From Paenibacillus assamensis DSM 18201 (lineage in GTDB: Bacteria > Bacillota > Bacilli > Paenibacillales > Paenibacillaceae), in assembly GCF_000422445.1 (NCBI RefSeq), contig NZ_KE383838.1, positions 226,243 to 290,242 on the forward strand: a DNA stretch of 64,000 nucleotides. The letters run 5' to 3'. The notes below the pieces were generated by a model. It made no database searches. It was not told where the DNA came from and worked only from the letters and a program-made list of their open reading frames with translations. Shown one piece after another: positions 35,416 through 44,390 of the stretch. The position numbers and the translations under genes were made by a program. The number at the start of each line of letters is the position of its first letter. Position 1 is the first letter of the stretch.

Positions 35416-36600
35416 ATGAATTCTGCTTCATCATCTTGGGAAATAAATAAGCTGCGTACATATACGTTTGCAGTGTTTATGATTTCTGCCGTTATTATTT
35501 CATACTTACCTTTATATTTAAAGTCGCTTGGATATAACGGTGTGCAGATCGGATTGCTCTATTCGATAGGTCCGCTCATATCCATTTGTTCCAACTTTAT
35601 TTGGGGTGTAGCAAGCGATAAGTCTCAGACGATTAAAAAAATCATACTCATTCTGCTCGCTGTTCAAACCATCATGATCGCAGTTCTAAGCTTTGCTTCG
35701 TCATACACGACGGTTATGATGCTGCTTGTCGTTTTCTATTTCTTCTACTACCCGGTCTTTCCACTGACCGATACGCTGACGATCGTAACTACGCAATCCC
35801 ATAACCGCAGCTTCATTGGTGTACGAGTGTTTGGGTCCATTGGTTTTGCTTTCTCTGCGCTCGCCTTCGGTTACTTGCTAAAATCGATCGGTGCTTCGTA
35901 TACACTAGTTGTAATCGGAGCATTAAGTGTACTCTCCTTTATGCTTTTGTTAATTGTAACAGATAAGAAAGCTTCCATAAAAAAGATGGAGTTCGGTGGT
36001 TTATGGGAGGTCATTAAGCAGCCAAATGTGTATCTGTTCCTTATTTGTGTGCTGCTTCTGGCGATTGGACATCGGCTCAATGATGCATTCCTGGGCCTGT
36101 CTCTCATTTCGCTTGGTGCCGATGAATCGATTGTAGGATGGGCTTGGATGATATCTGCTGTTAGTGAAATTCCTGTCTTCTTCCTATTAAATGCTTATGG
36201 AGAACGTGTTAAGGAGTTGCCTCTGTTAGCGATCTCCTGTGTGATGTACATGCTGCGCTTCCTTATTGCCGGCTATGTTCAAGATCCAATCTGGCTTATT
36301 AGTACGCAGGTGATGCACAGTGTTACATTCGGCATTTTTTATTTCGTGGCCATTCGATACTTAAATAAAGTGATTCCAGAGCAGTTCCGCTCAACAGGCA
36401 TGGCAGTTTATACGATTGTATGGTCAAGTATTTCTGGGCTTCTAAGTGGTACCATTGGAGGTACACTTTTAGAAGTATACGGAAAAGATATCGTCTTCTT
36501 CTCTGCAGCTGGCTTCGCTATTGTTGCTGCTCTAGGCTTTGCAATGCTTCATCTATATGTGAAGCGCAATGAAAAATCAATAACTGCATTGCATTTTTAA
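35416..36600 (+). CDS. Major facilitator superfamily transporter (MFS_1-like)
   Basis: This 394-aa, 12-span transporter has the MFS A-like loop between TM2 and TM3 (FIWGVASDKSQTIKKI) and a start INKLRTYTFAVFMISAVIISYLP typical of the MFS_1_like/HcaT-like branch. Ligand unknown. SD GGAGGGAG. It is followed after 83 bases by a nitroreductase gene on the same strand, so export or import of a nitro/quinone compound is possible but unproven. Confidence 0.88.
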   Translation: MNSASSSWEINKLRTYTFAVFMISAVIISYLPLYLKSLGYNGVQIGLLYSIGPLISICSNFIWGVASDKSQTIKKIILILLAVQTIMIAVLSFASSYTTVMMLLVVFYFFYYPVFPLTDTLTIVTTQSHNRSFIGVRVFGSIGFAFSALAFGYLLKSIGASYTLVVIGALSVLSFMLLLIVTDKKASIKKMEFGGLWEVIKQPNVYLFLICVLLLAIGHRLNDAFLGLSLISLGADESIVGWAWMISAVSEIPVFFLLNAYGERVKELPLLAISCVMYMLRFLIAGYVQDPIWLISTQVMHSVTFGIFYFVAIRYLNKVIPEQFRSTGMAVYTIVWSSISGLLSGTIGGTLLEVYGKDIVFFSAAGFAIVAALGFAMLHLYVKRNEKSITALHF

Positions 36601-36683
36601 CCGTTCATCTTATAATAGTAGTAGCTATTAGTATGAGGTACTAATTATGGGTGGGCCACTACCTTAATAGAGGGTGAACCAAA

Positions 36684-37334
36684 TTGAACACATATGAGAT
36701 TGTAAAAGATACGATTCATGGAAGACGCAGCGTTCGTCATTATGATGAGCGGCCTGTAACGACGGAGGATATTCAAGAGCTAATCGACTGTGCACGATAT
36801 GCACCTAGTGATACGAACTCGCAGACTTGGGAATTTATTGCGATATTAAACGCGGATCTAATCCGTACCATTGAGGAATTAACTTGGGAGAAACTTCATG
36901 AAAGAGCTGCTCTAGCTGAAGCACAGGGACTTACAAGAGAAGCACGTATGTTGTTAAAGTCATTTGGTCCCTATGCCACTGCTTTCTCTGGAGCTCCTGC
37001 GCTATTAATATGTCTGGCGACTCCATACCAGTCTAAGTTTCGCGAAAAAATCTTCGATCCTATACAGCTTGCTCCAGAGTCTGTATGGCAAGAAGAAGGA
37101 ATTAAAAGCAGTTGCTTAGCCGTACAAAATGTAATGCTCGCTGCTCACGCTAGAGGCTTAGCTACTTGCCCGATGACTGGCCCTGTTTTGCTGGCAGAAG
37201 AAGCGATTAAGGAGCTGCTTCATATCGAATCCGACCGGACGATTAATATGGTCCTTGCCCTCGGCTATGCCAAAGAGCAGGTAAAAAAGCTTGCACGTAA
37301 AGAAGTTAGCGAAATTTTACGCATCATCAATTAG
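36684..37334 (+). CDS. Nitroreductase-family FMN oxidoreductase
   Basis: This 216-aa flavoprotein has the typical N-terminal HGRRSVRHYDERPVTTEDI and SDTNSQTWEF (FMN binding), and a C-terminal MVLALGYAKEQ. It would reduce nitro compounds, quinones or flavins with NAD(P)H as a dimer. The start is TTG 36684 after AGAGGGTG. It is followed by a strong bidirectional terminator. Confidence 0.9.
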   Translation: MNTYEIVKDTIHGRRSVRHYDERPVTTEDIQELIDCARYAPSDTNSQTWEFIAILNADLIRTIEELTWEKLHERAALAEAQGLTREARMLLKSFGPYATAFSGAPALLICLATPYQSKFREKIFDPIQLAPESVWQEEGIKSSCLAVQNVMLAAHARGLATCPMTGPVLLAEEAIKELLHIESDRTINMVLALGYAKEQVKKLARKEVSEILRIIN

Positions 37335-37361
37335 TGGCACTGTTTCCATAGCAAGAACGAA

Positions 37362-37403
37362 AAAGGAGCCCGCTCATTCTAGATAGAACGAGCGGGCTCC
37401 TTT
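37362..37403. terminator. Bidirectional terminator between nitroreductase and csp
   Basis: Perfect 14-bp arms (AAAGGAGCCCGCTC and GAGCGGGCTCCTTT) with A and T runs on both sides. Confidence 0.93.
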
Positions 37404-37447
37404 CACAATGCTATGGCATTTTTATAAGGATTCCATAAGGAATTCGA

Positions 37448-37645
37448 TTATAATTTAATGACATTAGCAGCTTGTGGTCCGCGATTTCCTTCGGAAATCT
37501 CGAATTCCACTGCTTGGCCTTCTTCAAGTGTCTTGAATCCATCCGTTTCGATTGCGGAGTAGTGTACGAACACGTCTTCTCCACCGTCAACAGAAATGAA
37601 TCCGTAGCCTTTTTCTGCGTTAAACCATTTTACGGTACCTTTCAA
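37448..37645 (-). CDS. Cold-shock protein (CspA family)
   Basis: This 65-aa single OB-fold RNA chaperone has RNP1 (KGYGFISV) and RNP2 (VFVHY) and the start [15 protein letters not shown]. The start is TTG 37645, eight bases after AGGAGG; there is no ATG at the position where family members begin. The leader is only about 40 bases, so a long CspA-type thermosensor leader is absent, though a small CGCC/GGCG hairpin precedes the SD. Confidence 0.95.
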   Translation of the reverse strand: MKGTVKWFNAEKGYGFISVDGGEDVFVHYSAIETDGFKTLEEGQAVEFEISEGNRGPQAANVIKL

Positions 37646-37689
37646 AATAAAAACCTCCTCACATCTTCGCCTCAAAGGCGAATATTTAC

Positions 37690-37718
37690 ATTATAGTCGG
37701 CGTTTTTTGAAAAAGCAA
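37690..37718 (-). promoter_or_regulatory. Promoter of the csp gene
   Basis: -35 TTGCTT (37718-37713), a 17-base spacer, -10 TATAAT (37695-37690). Confidence 0.75.
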
Positions 37719-37789
37719 CTTTTTTTCAGCTCTTCTGCAATTACCTCTTGATTATATGTCAAGTTTCATGTATGAGGGATAAGCTTTAT

Positions 37790-37818
37790 TTGCTTTGTTT
37801 CGACCCCTGCGTTAATAT
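37790..37818 (+). promoter_or_regulatory. Predicted promoter of the 77-aa gene
   Basis: -35 TTGCTT (37790-37795), a 17-base spacer, -10 TAATAT (37813-37818), about 75 bases before the ATG at 37893. Confidence 0.45.
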
Positions 37819-37892
37819 GAACGTAAAGATTGTTATTGCTTGATACATCAAGGAATAACATAGATTTGAAACTAGATAGAGCGAGGTACAAC

Positions 37893-38126
37893 ATGGCTAA
37901 GAAACATCTGATTTACAAGAAAGACAAATGGAATATGCTTACGGTAGAAGTTCACGGACGCCAGCTCGTCCTTCGTGAAATATCTGATCAATGGGGAGAA
38001 GAGTGCCATACATTCCTCGGTCGTCCAGAAATGATGCAATGGGTTTCTCAACGCTTCCCTAAAGAGCAATTCACTGGGAATGAAGAAGAATGGGATCAGC
38101 TAATGGCGGCTTTTAAAGAGGTATAG
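37893..38126 (+). CDS. Hypothetical 77-aa protein
   Basis: A small soluble protein begins MAKKHLIYKKDKWNMLTVEV and has a central REISDQWGEECHTFLGRPEMMQW region. No membrane segment or known motif. ATG 37893 follows GAGGT; the frame extends upstream to 37830 without a better site. A 61-aa membrane protein gene follows by 34 bases. Looks conserved in character but I do not recognise a family. Confidence 0.75.
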   Translation: MAKKHLIYKKDKWNMLTVEVHGRQLVLREISDQWGEECHTFLGRPEMMQWVSQRFPKEQFTGNEEEWDQLMAAFKEV

Positions 38127-38160
38127 TACTACCCCATCCTTGTAAGAAGGTACGGTGATT

Positions 38161-38346
38161 ATGGATTCTTCAATTACGCTTGCATTTATCATTACTGCAT
38201 TCTCACTAGGCGCCGTTATCGTCTGGAAAAAGGATACTGTACCGCAGCAATTGCGTAAGTTCATGGCGATTACTACACTTGCGCTTATTTTATTCGCCTT
38301 TTTCCTAATCGTGTACAGCTTCGTTACACTTGGTTCAGCCTCATAA
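38161..38346 (+). CDS. Small two-span membrane protein (61 aa), unknown
   Basis: This 61-aa protein has two hydrophobic segments (ITLAFIITAFSLGAVIVW and FMAITTLALILFAFFLIVYSF) separated by a short basic loop (KKDTVPQQLRK), so both ends would face outward or both inward. ATG 38161 follows AAGG; a GTG two codons earlier is in frame. It is probably cotranscribed with the 77-aa gene. Family not recognised. Confidence 0.7.
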   Translation: MDSSITLAFIITAFSLGAVIVWKKDTVPQQLRKFMAITTLALILFAFFLIVYSFVTLGSAS

Positions 38347-38498
38347 GAGGCTGTTCGCATACATATCGTTATTTATCTGGCCTGCTTTTCATCTAAATGG
38401 GATAAACATCAAGCTGAAGCATTAATCTCCCTCCTTCTCGGTCATACTAGTCCTGAGCCCGAGTCGTCGGATACGGGACTGTAGACGACAGGAGGAAT

Positions 38499-40463
38499 AT
38501 GATGAATGGCAAATATCGCACTACCGTTGCACGCTGTCTCCTTATTGCCATCATTCCGCTGGCTGTTGGTATTTGCCCATCAACCGTACGGTCATTTCGC
38601 AACAGTCATGCTGTGCAAGCCAGCGTAAGCAACTTCAATACTTATCGTGATTTTAGGAGGGTACATATGTCACAATTGACGAAACGTTCGGAAGTACCAC
38701 AGGAACACCGTTGGAAGCTTGAAGATTTATTCGGCTCACAAGCTGAATGGGATCAAGAGTATGCGTTATTGCAACAGCTGCTGGCAAAGGCAGATCAATT
38801 TCACGGTAAACTAAACGAACCAGCGGCGCTCAAAGCATGCTTTGAGCTGGAAGATGACATTTCACTCCATGCTGAGCGATTATATGTATACGCTAATATG
38901 CGCCATCATGAAGATACAGCTGAAGCACAGTACCAAGCACTATCCGATAAGGCTAAGAAACTAAGCGTCGCGGTTAGCGAGAAATTATCCTACATCACAC
39001 CAGAGATTCTTTCTCTGTCTGACGATAAGCTTGATGCATTTATCGAAGATGAACAACTGAAAGCATACCGCTTTACATTGCAAGAAATGAAGCGTCAGAA
39101 GGCTCATGTTCTTTCCAAGCAAGAGGAAGCGCTACTTGCACAAGTAGGCAGCTTGTCCAGAGCACCAGAGACGATCTACAGCATGCTTAACAATGCGGAT
39201 ATGAAGTTCCCTATGATCAAGAACGATAAAGGTGAAGAAGTAGAACTGACGCACGGCAGCTACATTCAAATGTTGGAAAGCCGCAACCGCGACGTGCGTC
39301 GAGCAGCTTTCGAAGCTGTTTACAGCACCTATAAGAAGCAAAGTAACACAATTGCAGCTGCGTTAAGTGCAAATGTTACAAAGAACTTATTCTATGCCAA
39401 AGCTCGTAAGTACCCTTCCACATTGGAAATGTACCTTTACGGCGATAACATTCCGAAAGAAGTTTACACGAATCTAATCGGCGCCATTCATAAGCATCTT
39501 CCGCTTATGCACCGCTACATGAAACTTCGTGCGAAGCTGCTCAAGGTCGACAAGCTGCACATGTATGACTTGTTTGCCCCTATCGTGGAACAGTTCGATA
39601 TGAACATCCCTTATACGGAAGCAACTTCGATTGTGAAGGAAAGTTTAAAGCCGCTAGGCGAAGACTATTTGAATGCCATTCAAGAAGGTTACGATAACGG
39701 CTGGATTGACGTATATGAAAATGAAGGCAAACGCAGCGGAGCTTACAGTTGGGGTGCTTATGGCACACACCCATACGTGCTCTTGAACCATAAAGACAAC
39801 TTGAACAGCATGTTCACGTTGACGCATGAAATGGGTCATGCATTGCACTCCTACTATTCAGACAACAATTTGCCGTATCGGGATGCGCAGTATACGATCT
39901 TCCTAGCTGAAGTTGCTTCCACTTTGAACGAAGCATTGTTAATGGACTTCATGCTGAAGAAGAGCAATGATCCGAAAGAAAAAATGTACTTGCTCACCTA
40001 CTACATCGATCAATTCCGTACGACGGTATTCCGTCAAACGATGTTTGCTGAATTCGAGTTGATTATTCACGAGCGTGCTGAGAAAGGTGAAGCACTCACT
40101 CCGCAGCTATTGAATGAAGTTTACTATGATTTAAATAAAAAATATTACGGTGACGAAATGGTCGTTGACCAAGATATTGAGATCGAATGGGCTAGAATTC
40201 CGCATTTCTACACGAGTTTCTACGTGTACAAATATGCAACTGGCTTCTCTGCTGCACAAAGCTTCGCGAAGCAGATTCTTGATGAAGGTCAACCAGCAGT
40301 TGACCGATACCTTGGCTTCTTGAAGAGCGGTGGCAGTGACTTCTCGATTAATATTTTGAAAAAAGCTGGCGTTGACATGTCCACTTCTGCTCCAATCGAG
40401 GAAGGTATGAGTGTTCTTGAATCCCTTATCGAGCAAATGGAACAGATGACAAGAGAGCTTTAA
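38499..40463 (+). CDS. pepF: Oligoendopeptidase F (M3B), with upstream in-frame start
   Basis: PepF is a zinc peptidase that trims oligopeptides. The active site is THEMGHALHSYY; His is residue 387 counted from ATG 38667. Two good starts are in frame. ATG 38667 (598 aa, MSQLTKRSEVP) follows TAGGAGGG and matches family N-termini. ATG 38499 (654 aa, or 38502) follows ACAGGAGG and adds 56 residues that read like a signal peptide: short basic head, hydrophobic CLLIAIIPLAVGICP, then polar residues with HAVQAS. Either the upstream start is used for an exported form, or it is a leader peptide. Cytoplasmic PepF from 38667 is the safe call. Confidence 0.93.
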   Translation: MMNGKYRTTVARCLLIAIIPLAVGICPSTVRSFRNSHAVQASVSNFNTYRDFRRVHMSQLTKRSEVPQEHRWKLEDLFGSQAEWDQEYALLQQLLAKADQFHGKLNEPAALKACFELEDDISLHAERLYVYANMRHHEDTAEAQYQALSDKAKKLSVAVSEKLSYITPEILSLSDDKLDAFIEDEQLKAYRFTLQEMKRQKAHVLSKQEEALLAQVGSLSRAPETIYSMLNNADMKFPMIKNDKGEEVELTHGSYIQMLESRNRDVRRAAFEAVYSTYKKQSNTIAAALSANVTKNLFYAKARKYPSTLEMYLYGDNIPKEVYTNLIGAIHKHLPLMHRYMKLRAKLLKVDKLHMYDLFAPIVEQFDMNIPYTEATSIVKESLKPLGEDYLNAIQEGYDNGWIDVYENEGKRSGAYSWGAYGTHPYVLLNHKDNLNSMFTLTHEMGHALHSYYSDNNLPYRDAQYTIFLAEVASTLNEALLMDFMLKKSNDPKEKMYLLTYYIDQFRTTVFRQTMFAEFELIIHERAEKGEALTPQLLNEVYYDLNKKYYGDEMVVDQDIEIEWARIPHFYTSFYVYKYATGFSAAQSFAKQILDEGQPAVDRYLGFLKSGGSDFSINILKKAGVDMSTSAPIEEGMSVLESLIEQMEQMTREL

Positions 40464-40517
40464 TCGCTATCTCAACCTAGCTGCTCCATCGAAATATCAT
40501 CGTAAATAAATTCATTT

Positions 40518-40555
40518 AACTCCTTCCCTTGCCATGCATCGGAAGGAGTTGTTAT
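40518..40555 (+). terminator. Terminator after pepF
   Basis: AACTCCTTCC/GGAAGGAGTT with a 13-base loop and a T-rich tail. Confidence 0.85.
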
Positions 40556-40656
40556 TTGCACAATAAGTTTACAGGAGAATCCCCGATAAATCTCAGAATG
40601 AGATTGTGAGGCTGGAACAGTAAGGATTATACTAACAACTAAGGAGTTGATTAAAC

Positions 40657-41064
40657 ATGGCTAACAAAACAACAAAAGAAACCAATTCCAACAACAAAAA
40701 TAATGACTTGCGCATCCAGTGGACCTTATTTGCTGCACTCGTATTCGCACTGCTGACCGCGATTTTTGCTATCGTGAATGTGGAGCCTGTACAAGTCAAT
40801 CTGTTGTTTGGCACATTCGATGTACCGCTCATCCTGCTAATCTTAGGATGTACATTGCTAGGAGCACTGATCGTTGGATCTTACGGCGTATATGCACAGT
40901 ACCGTATTCGACGTAAAGTTAAAGAGCTTGAGGCCAAAGTGGCTCAGCTCGAAGCAGCTTCAGAACATGACTATGCATTTCCAGAACCAACGGATGTGCA
41001 TCTGCTAGAAATCGAAGATGTACTTGCGGACAAACGAAGTTCAAAAGATTCCAAACCCGAGTAA
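40657..41064 (+). CDS. LapA-family (DUF1049) membrane protein
   Basis: This 135-aa protein has two membrane helices (about 22-43 and 57-80) joined by the family linker (NVEPVQVNLLFGTFDVPL), followed by a cytoplasmic coiled coil (RIRRKVKELEAKVAQLEAAS) and an acidic tail. This is the LapA/DUF1049 layout, linked in enterobacteria to lipopolysaccharide assembly; in Gram-positives its role is unclear. SD AAGGAG. Confidence 0.87.
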   Translation: MANKTTKETNSNNKNNDLRIQWTLFAALVFALLTAIFAIVNVEPVQVNLLFGTFDVPLILLILGCTLLGALIVGSYGVYAQYRIRRKVKELEAKVAQLEAASEHDYAFPEPTDVHLLEIEDVLADKRSSKDSKPE

Positions 41065-41152
41065 GATTTCAAACGGACATACCTTTGCAGCACTAACATT
41101 GATTTCTCATTGGACTGCGATATTATTTCATATTTAAAGGAGCAACCATCTT

Positions 41153-42244
41153 ATGAGCACACTTTACGATTCCCCTTATGCTGCAATAAAAAACGAAGCA
41201 CTTGCTATTCACATTGATGAATCTTATGTCGTTAGTCTGCTGATGGAGTTACTTCAAACCCCTAGTCCAACAGGCTACACACACCATATCATGAACCGGA
41301 TTCACGAAGAAGCGCATAGACTCGGCTATACGATGGAACGTAATCAGAAAGGCGGCGGCTACATTCATGTGAAAGGTTCCCAAAACGACCGTACACGAGT
41401 TATTGGCCTTTCTGCTCATGTTGATACGCTAGGCGCTATGGTTCGTTCCATCCATACAGATGGAACACTTCGACTTACGCCACTAGGCGGCTACATGATG
41501 AATTCTATCGAGAATGAATATTGTCAAATACATACGCACACAGGACGAACCTATACAGGTACGATAATGACGAAGCAGCCATCTGTTCATGTGTTTGATA
41601 AAGCAAGCGAGCTGGCTCGTAATGAAGAAAACACAATCGTCCGTATCGATGAAATTGTACATACCCAAGAAGATACAGTGAAGCTAGGCATTCGTACAGG
41701 AGACTACGTTTCCTTTGATGCACGTCCTGTACATCTGCCAAGTGGATTTATAAAGTCCAGGCATTTGGATGACAAAGCAAGTGTAGCTGCTTTATTCGGC
41801 TTGCTGCACAGTATGAAGGTCCATCAATGGAAGCCGCATCACGATATCATCATTTACATTACTAACTACGAGGAGATTGGTCATGGGGCATCATCGTTGC
41901 CAAGTGGAATTACGGAGCTAATTGCCGTGGATATGGGAGCAATGGGAGATGACCTGAACTGTAAAGAAACCGATGTATCGATCTGTGCTAAAGACTCGTC
42001 TGGCCCTTATGATTACTTCATGACTTCTCGCCTTATTCAACTTGCGGAAAGAGAAGGCATTGATCATGTAGTCGACATTTATCCTCGCTACGGTTCGGAT
42101 GCTTCTGCTGCGCTGCGTGGAGGAAATGATATTCGCGCTGCTTTGATCGGTCCTGGCGTACATGCATCCCATGCGATGGAACGCACTCATATGCAAGCGG
42201 TAATCAATACAGCCAAGCTGCTTGCAGCTTATATTAAGGAATAA
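41153..42244 (+). CDS. M42-family metallo-aminopeptidase
   Basis: This 363-aa aminopeptidase of the YsdC/FrvX group has the two-metal site: His in SAHVDTLGAMV, Asp in SRHLDDKASV (bridging), Glu pair in TNYEEIGHG, Asp in AVDMGAMG and a late His in ASHAMERTH. A PDZ-like dimerisation insert lies at about 95-175. It should form a dodecameric cytoplasmic shell that removes N-terminal residues from peptides, complementing PepF upstream. SD AAAGGAG. Confidence 0.9.
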   Translation: MSTLYDSPYAAIKNEALAIHIDESYVVSLLMELLQTPSPTGYTHHIMNRIHEEAHRLGYTMERNQKGGGYIHVKGSQNDRTRVIGLSAHVDTLGAMVRSIHTDGTLRLTPLGGYMMNSIENEYCQIHTHTGRTYTGTIMTKQPSVHVFDKASELARNEENTIVRIDEIVHTQEDTVKLGIRTGDYVSFDARPVHLPSGFIKSRHLDDKASVAALFGLLHSMKVHQWKPHHDIIIYITNYEEIGHGASSLPSGITELIAVDMGAMGDDLNCKETDVSICAKDSSGPYDYFMTSRLIQLAEREGIDHVVDIYPRYGSDASAALRGGNDIRAALIGPGVHASHAMERTHMQAVINTAKLLAAYIKE

Positions 42245-42348
42245 TATTTTTCGTCGTTCTAAAGCAGTCCTTTATACGAATCTCAAATCGTGAGTCAGTC
42301 GTTAATGAGCTGGAAATGTCAATTGTGTAGTGGCAGTGTATCATTAGT

Positions 42349-42471
42349 GTGCCATGCGTGGTGCGCTATGTATAATGCGTCATGTGTGGTGTGTAGTGCA
42401 CATGCATAGCTCATCATTCTTAACATGCATTCGTGGTGCCCCATGTGCCACGCATGGTGCGCAGTGCGCAG
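42349..42471. repeat. GT-rich inverted/direct repeat region
   Basis: CCATGCGTGG (42352-42361) and its exact reverse complement CCACGCATGG (42448-42457) sit in nearly identical contexts (GTGCCA...TGCGC). Between them are many ATGYGTGGTG-like units. No transcript signals are seen. Confidence 0.6.
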
Positions 42472-42520
42472 TAAGTGGGCAAATGTGCACTATAGATAGT
42501 GAGACGTATAATATGCCATT

Positions 42521-42667
42521 ATAATTCTAACGGTCGTCATAGAGGCTATATAGTTTATTTTGCCTGTTTTTGATCTCTAAGGGATACAGGAGAGCTTATT
42601 TGCTAGATTAAGCGTGTAAAATAGCTACAATAGCTGAAATAAGCTCCCTTACAACCGTTAAAATTGT
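42521..42667. mobile_element. MITE-like imperfect palindrome (147 bp)
   Basis: The ends are terminal inverted repeats of about 25 bases (left ATAATTCTAACGGTCGT..., right reverse complement ACAATTTTAACGGTTGT...). Internally GGAGAGCTTATTTGCTA (42589) pairs with TAGCTGAAATAAGCTCCC (42631). It has no ORF, as expected for a non-autonomous element or a repeat-type extragenic element. Confidence 0.5.
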
Positions 42668-42822
42668 AAGATAGACGATTTCATAAAAATAACGTCAATA
42701 GCGCTCGTTAGAAGAACCTTAGCTTGCTTTTATGTAGGAAGGTATAACGATAAAGACAACGCTTTTGCAGTTTCCAGCAGGCCTATTATTATTGGATAAA
42801 AAGGATTAGGAGGAATACGAAT

Positions 42823-43851
42823 ATGACAAAACATCCACTTCCACATACTTTTCCTAATAACTTTAAAGCCCTTATAGTTGAAAAAAATGAGGCTGGTGAA
42901 ATATCGCCAATCGTTCGTTCGATCTCTATACATGACCTCCCTGAAGGAAATGTAACGATAAAAGTCGCTTATTCCAGCTTGAATTACAAAGACGCATTAG
43001 CTTGTGTACCGAATGGTGGGATCGTCAAGTCCTACCCCTTCATCCCTGGTATAGACGCTGCCGGTATAATCGTAGCATCGGATGATGAGCGTTATGAGGT
43101 TGGACAATCCGTCGTGCTGACTGGATATGAATTAGGCGTTAGCCAGTTTGGTGGATTGAGCGAGTACATCCAAGTATCAAGTGATTGGCTCATTCCTTTA
43201 CCTACTGGAACCAGCCTTCGTGATGCGATGGCATTCGGTACTGCTGGACTTACAGCAGCTCTATCCGTTGATAGGTTGATGAATCACGGATTAAAGCCTG
43301 AAGACGGACCCATTCTTGTTACGGGAGCAAGCGGCGGAGTCGGTTCTTTATCCGTTGGCATACTAGCCAAGCTAGGATATGAAGTAGTTGCTGCTACAAG
43401 CAAGGCGAGCTTCGAACCAATTTTGAAACAGCTTGGCGCTGCAAAAATTATTTCCCGTGAGCAACTGCTTCCTGAGAAGCAGCGTCCACTAAATAAGCAG
43501 CTCTGGGCAGGCGTTATCGATGTCTGTGGTGGAGATATTTTGGCAGCTGCGCTTGCTTCTGTAAATTATGGAGGTGCAGTCGCTGCGAGCGGACTAACAG
43601 CTGGAGCAAACTTGCCAACAACCGTGCTGCCGTTCATTTTACGTGGCATTACTTTGTACGGCATCGATTCTGTGTACGCACCGAACGAGCAACGACAGGT
43701 GCTGTGGAATAAAATGCTTACGGATTGGTCTTCTATTGTTCATACAGATGGGTTCGTTCAAGAGCATGCACTGCAAGATGTTCCAATGTTGACAACCAGT
43801 ATGCTGCAAGGAGCAAGTGAAGGAAGACGAGTCATTCGTTTGGGAGATTAA
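42823..43851 (+). CDS. YhdH/YhfP-family quinone oxidoreductase (AcuI-like)
   Basis: This 342-aa zinc-independent medium-chain reductase has a GroES-like N-terminal domain (SSLNYKDALACVPNGGIVKSYPFIPGIDAAG) and an NADPH-binding Rossmann domain (ILVTGASGGVGSLSVGILAKLGYEV). Relatives reduce acrylyl-CoA or quinones. No zinc-ligand cysteines are present. SD AGGAGG. The TPR gene follows by 56 bases and is probably cotranscribed. Confidence 0.92.
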   Translation: MTKHPLPHTFPNNFKALIVEKNEAGEISPIVRSISIHDLPEGNVTIKVAYSSLNYKDALACVPNGGIVKSYPFIPGIDAAGIIVASDDERYEVGQSVVLTGYELGVSQFGGLSEYIQVSSDWLIPLPTGTSLRDAMAFGTAGLTAALSVDRLMNHGLKPEDGPILVTGASGGVGSLSVGILAKLGYEVVAATSKASFEPILKQLGAAKIISREQLLPEKQRPLNKQLWAGVIDVCGGDILAAALASVNYGGAVAASGLTAGANLPTTVLPFILRGITLYGIDSVYAPNEQRQVLWNKMLTDWSSIVHTDGFVQEHALQDVPMLTTSMLQGASEGRRVIRLGD

Positions 43852-43907
43852 ATTCCAAGAAATCCAGTACTACTACTTCAGATGCGAACTGGAGGAAGAC
43901 ACCTCAT

Positions 43908-44390
43908 ATGAATAACTCAATTAAGCAACCTGCATGGGACTCCCAGCTAAAGCAAGCCGTTCAATTGCGTCAGGAATCTCAATTAGAATCTTCACTGCAA
44001 TTGTTGTTAAAGCTTGCGGACGACTTTCCAGATGAGGGGATCGTTCAGTATCAATGCGCATGGGCTCATGATGCCATAGGCAAAGAAATATCCGCTGTGC
44101 CCTACTATATACGAGCACTATCGTTAGAACTTACAGACGAAGATCGTCGCGGTGCCTATCTCGGTCTTGGCAGCACCTATCGAGCTATTGGCGAGTATGA
44201 GAAATCAAAGGCTCTGCTCAAAGAAGCGATCGACCAATTTCCAGATGCACGAGAATTCAAAGTATTTTACGCCGTAACGTTGTACAATCTTGGACAACAT
44301 GAGGAGTCTACTTCTATACTACTGCGTCAACTTGTGGAAACTACTCAGAATGCTGATATTACCCAGTATAATCGCGCCCTGCTTTTCTAA
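43908..44390 (+). CDS. Tetratricopeptide-repeat protein
   Basis: This 160-aa protein has about three TPR units (LESSLQLLLKLADDFPDEGIVQYQCAWAHDA-like spacing, then GAYLGLGSTYRAIGEYEKSKALLKEAIDQFPD and EFKVFYAVTLYNLGQHEES). It is a soluble scaffold with no enzymatic motif. SD GGAGGAAG. Likely partner of an unknown complex; the cotranscribed reductase does not define it. Confidence 0.88.
   Translation: MNNSIKQPAWDSQLKQAVQLRQESQLESSLQLLLKLADDFPDEGIVQYQCAWAHDAIGKEISAVPYYIRALSLELTDEDRRGAYLGLGSTYRAIGEYEKSKALLKEAIDQFPDAREFKVFYAVTLYNLGQHEESTSILLRQLVETTQNADITQYNRALLF

Larger units (their letters stand above)
42245..42822. other. 578-bp non-coding region with repeats
   Basis: No gene is supported. The left part (42340-42490) is GT-rich low-complexity sequence with inverted copies of CCATGCGTGG. 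The right part (42521-42667) is an imperfect palindrome resembling a miniature transposable element. The frame on the minus strand at 42730-42933 has no SD and overlaps the promoter zone of the next gene. Confidence 0.7.

Noticed and set aside
42730..42933. 67-codon ORF on - before the YhdH-type gene
   Set aside because: No SD, overlaps the start of a well-supported gene on the other strand, and no recognisable sequence.
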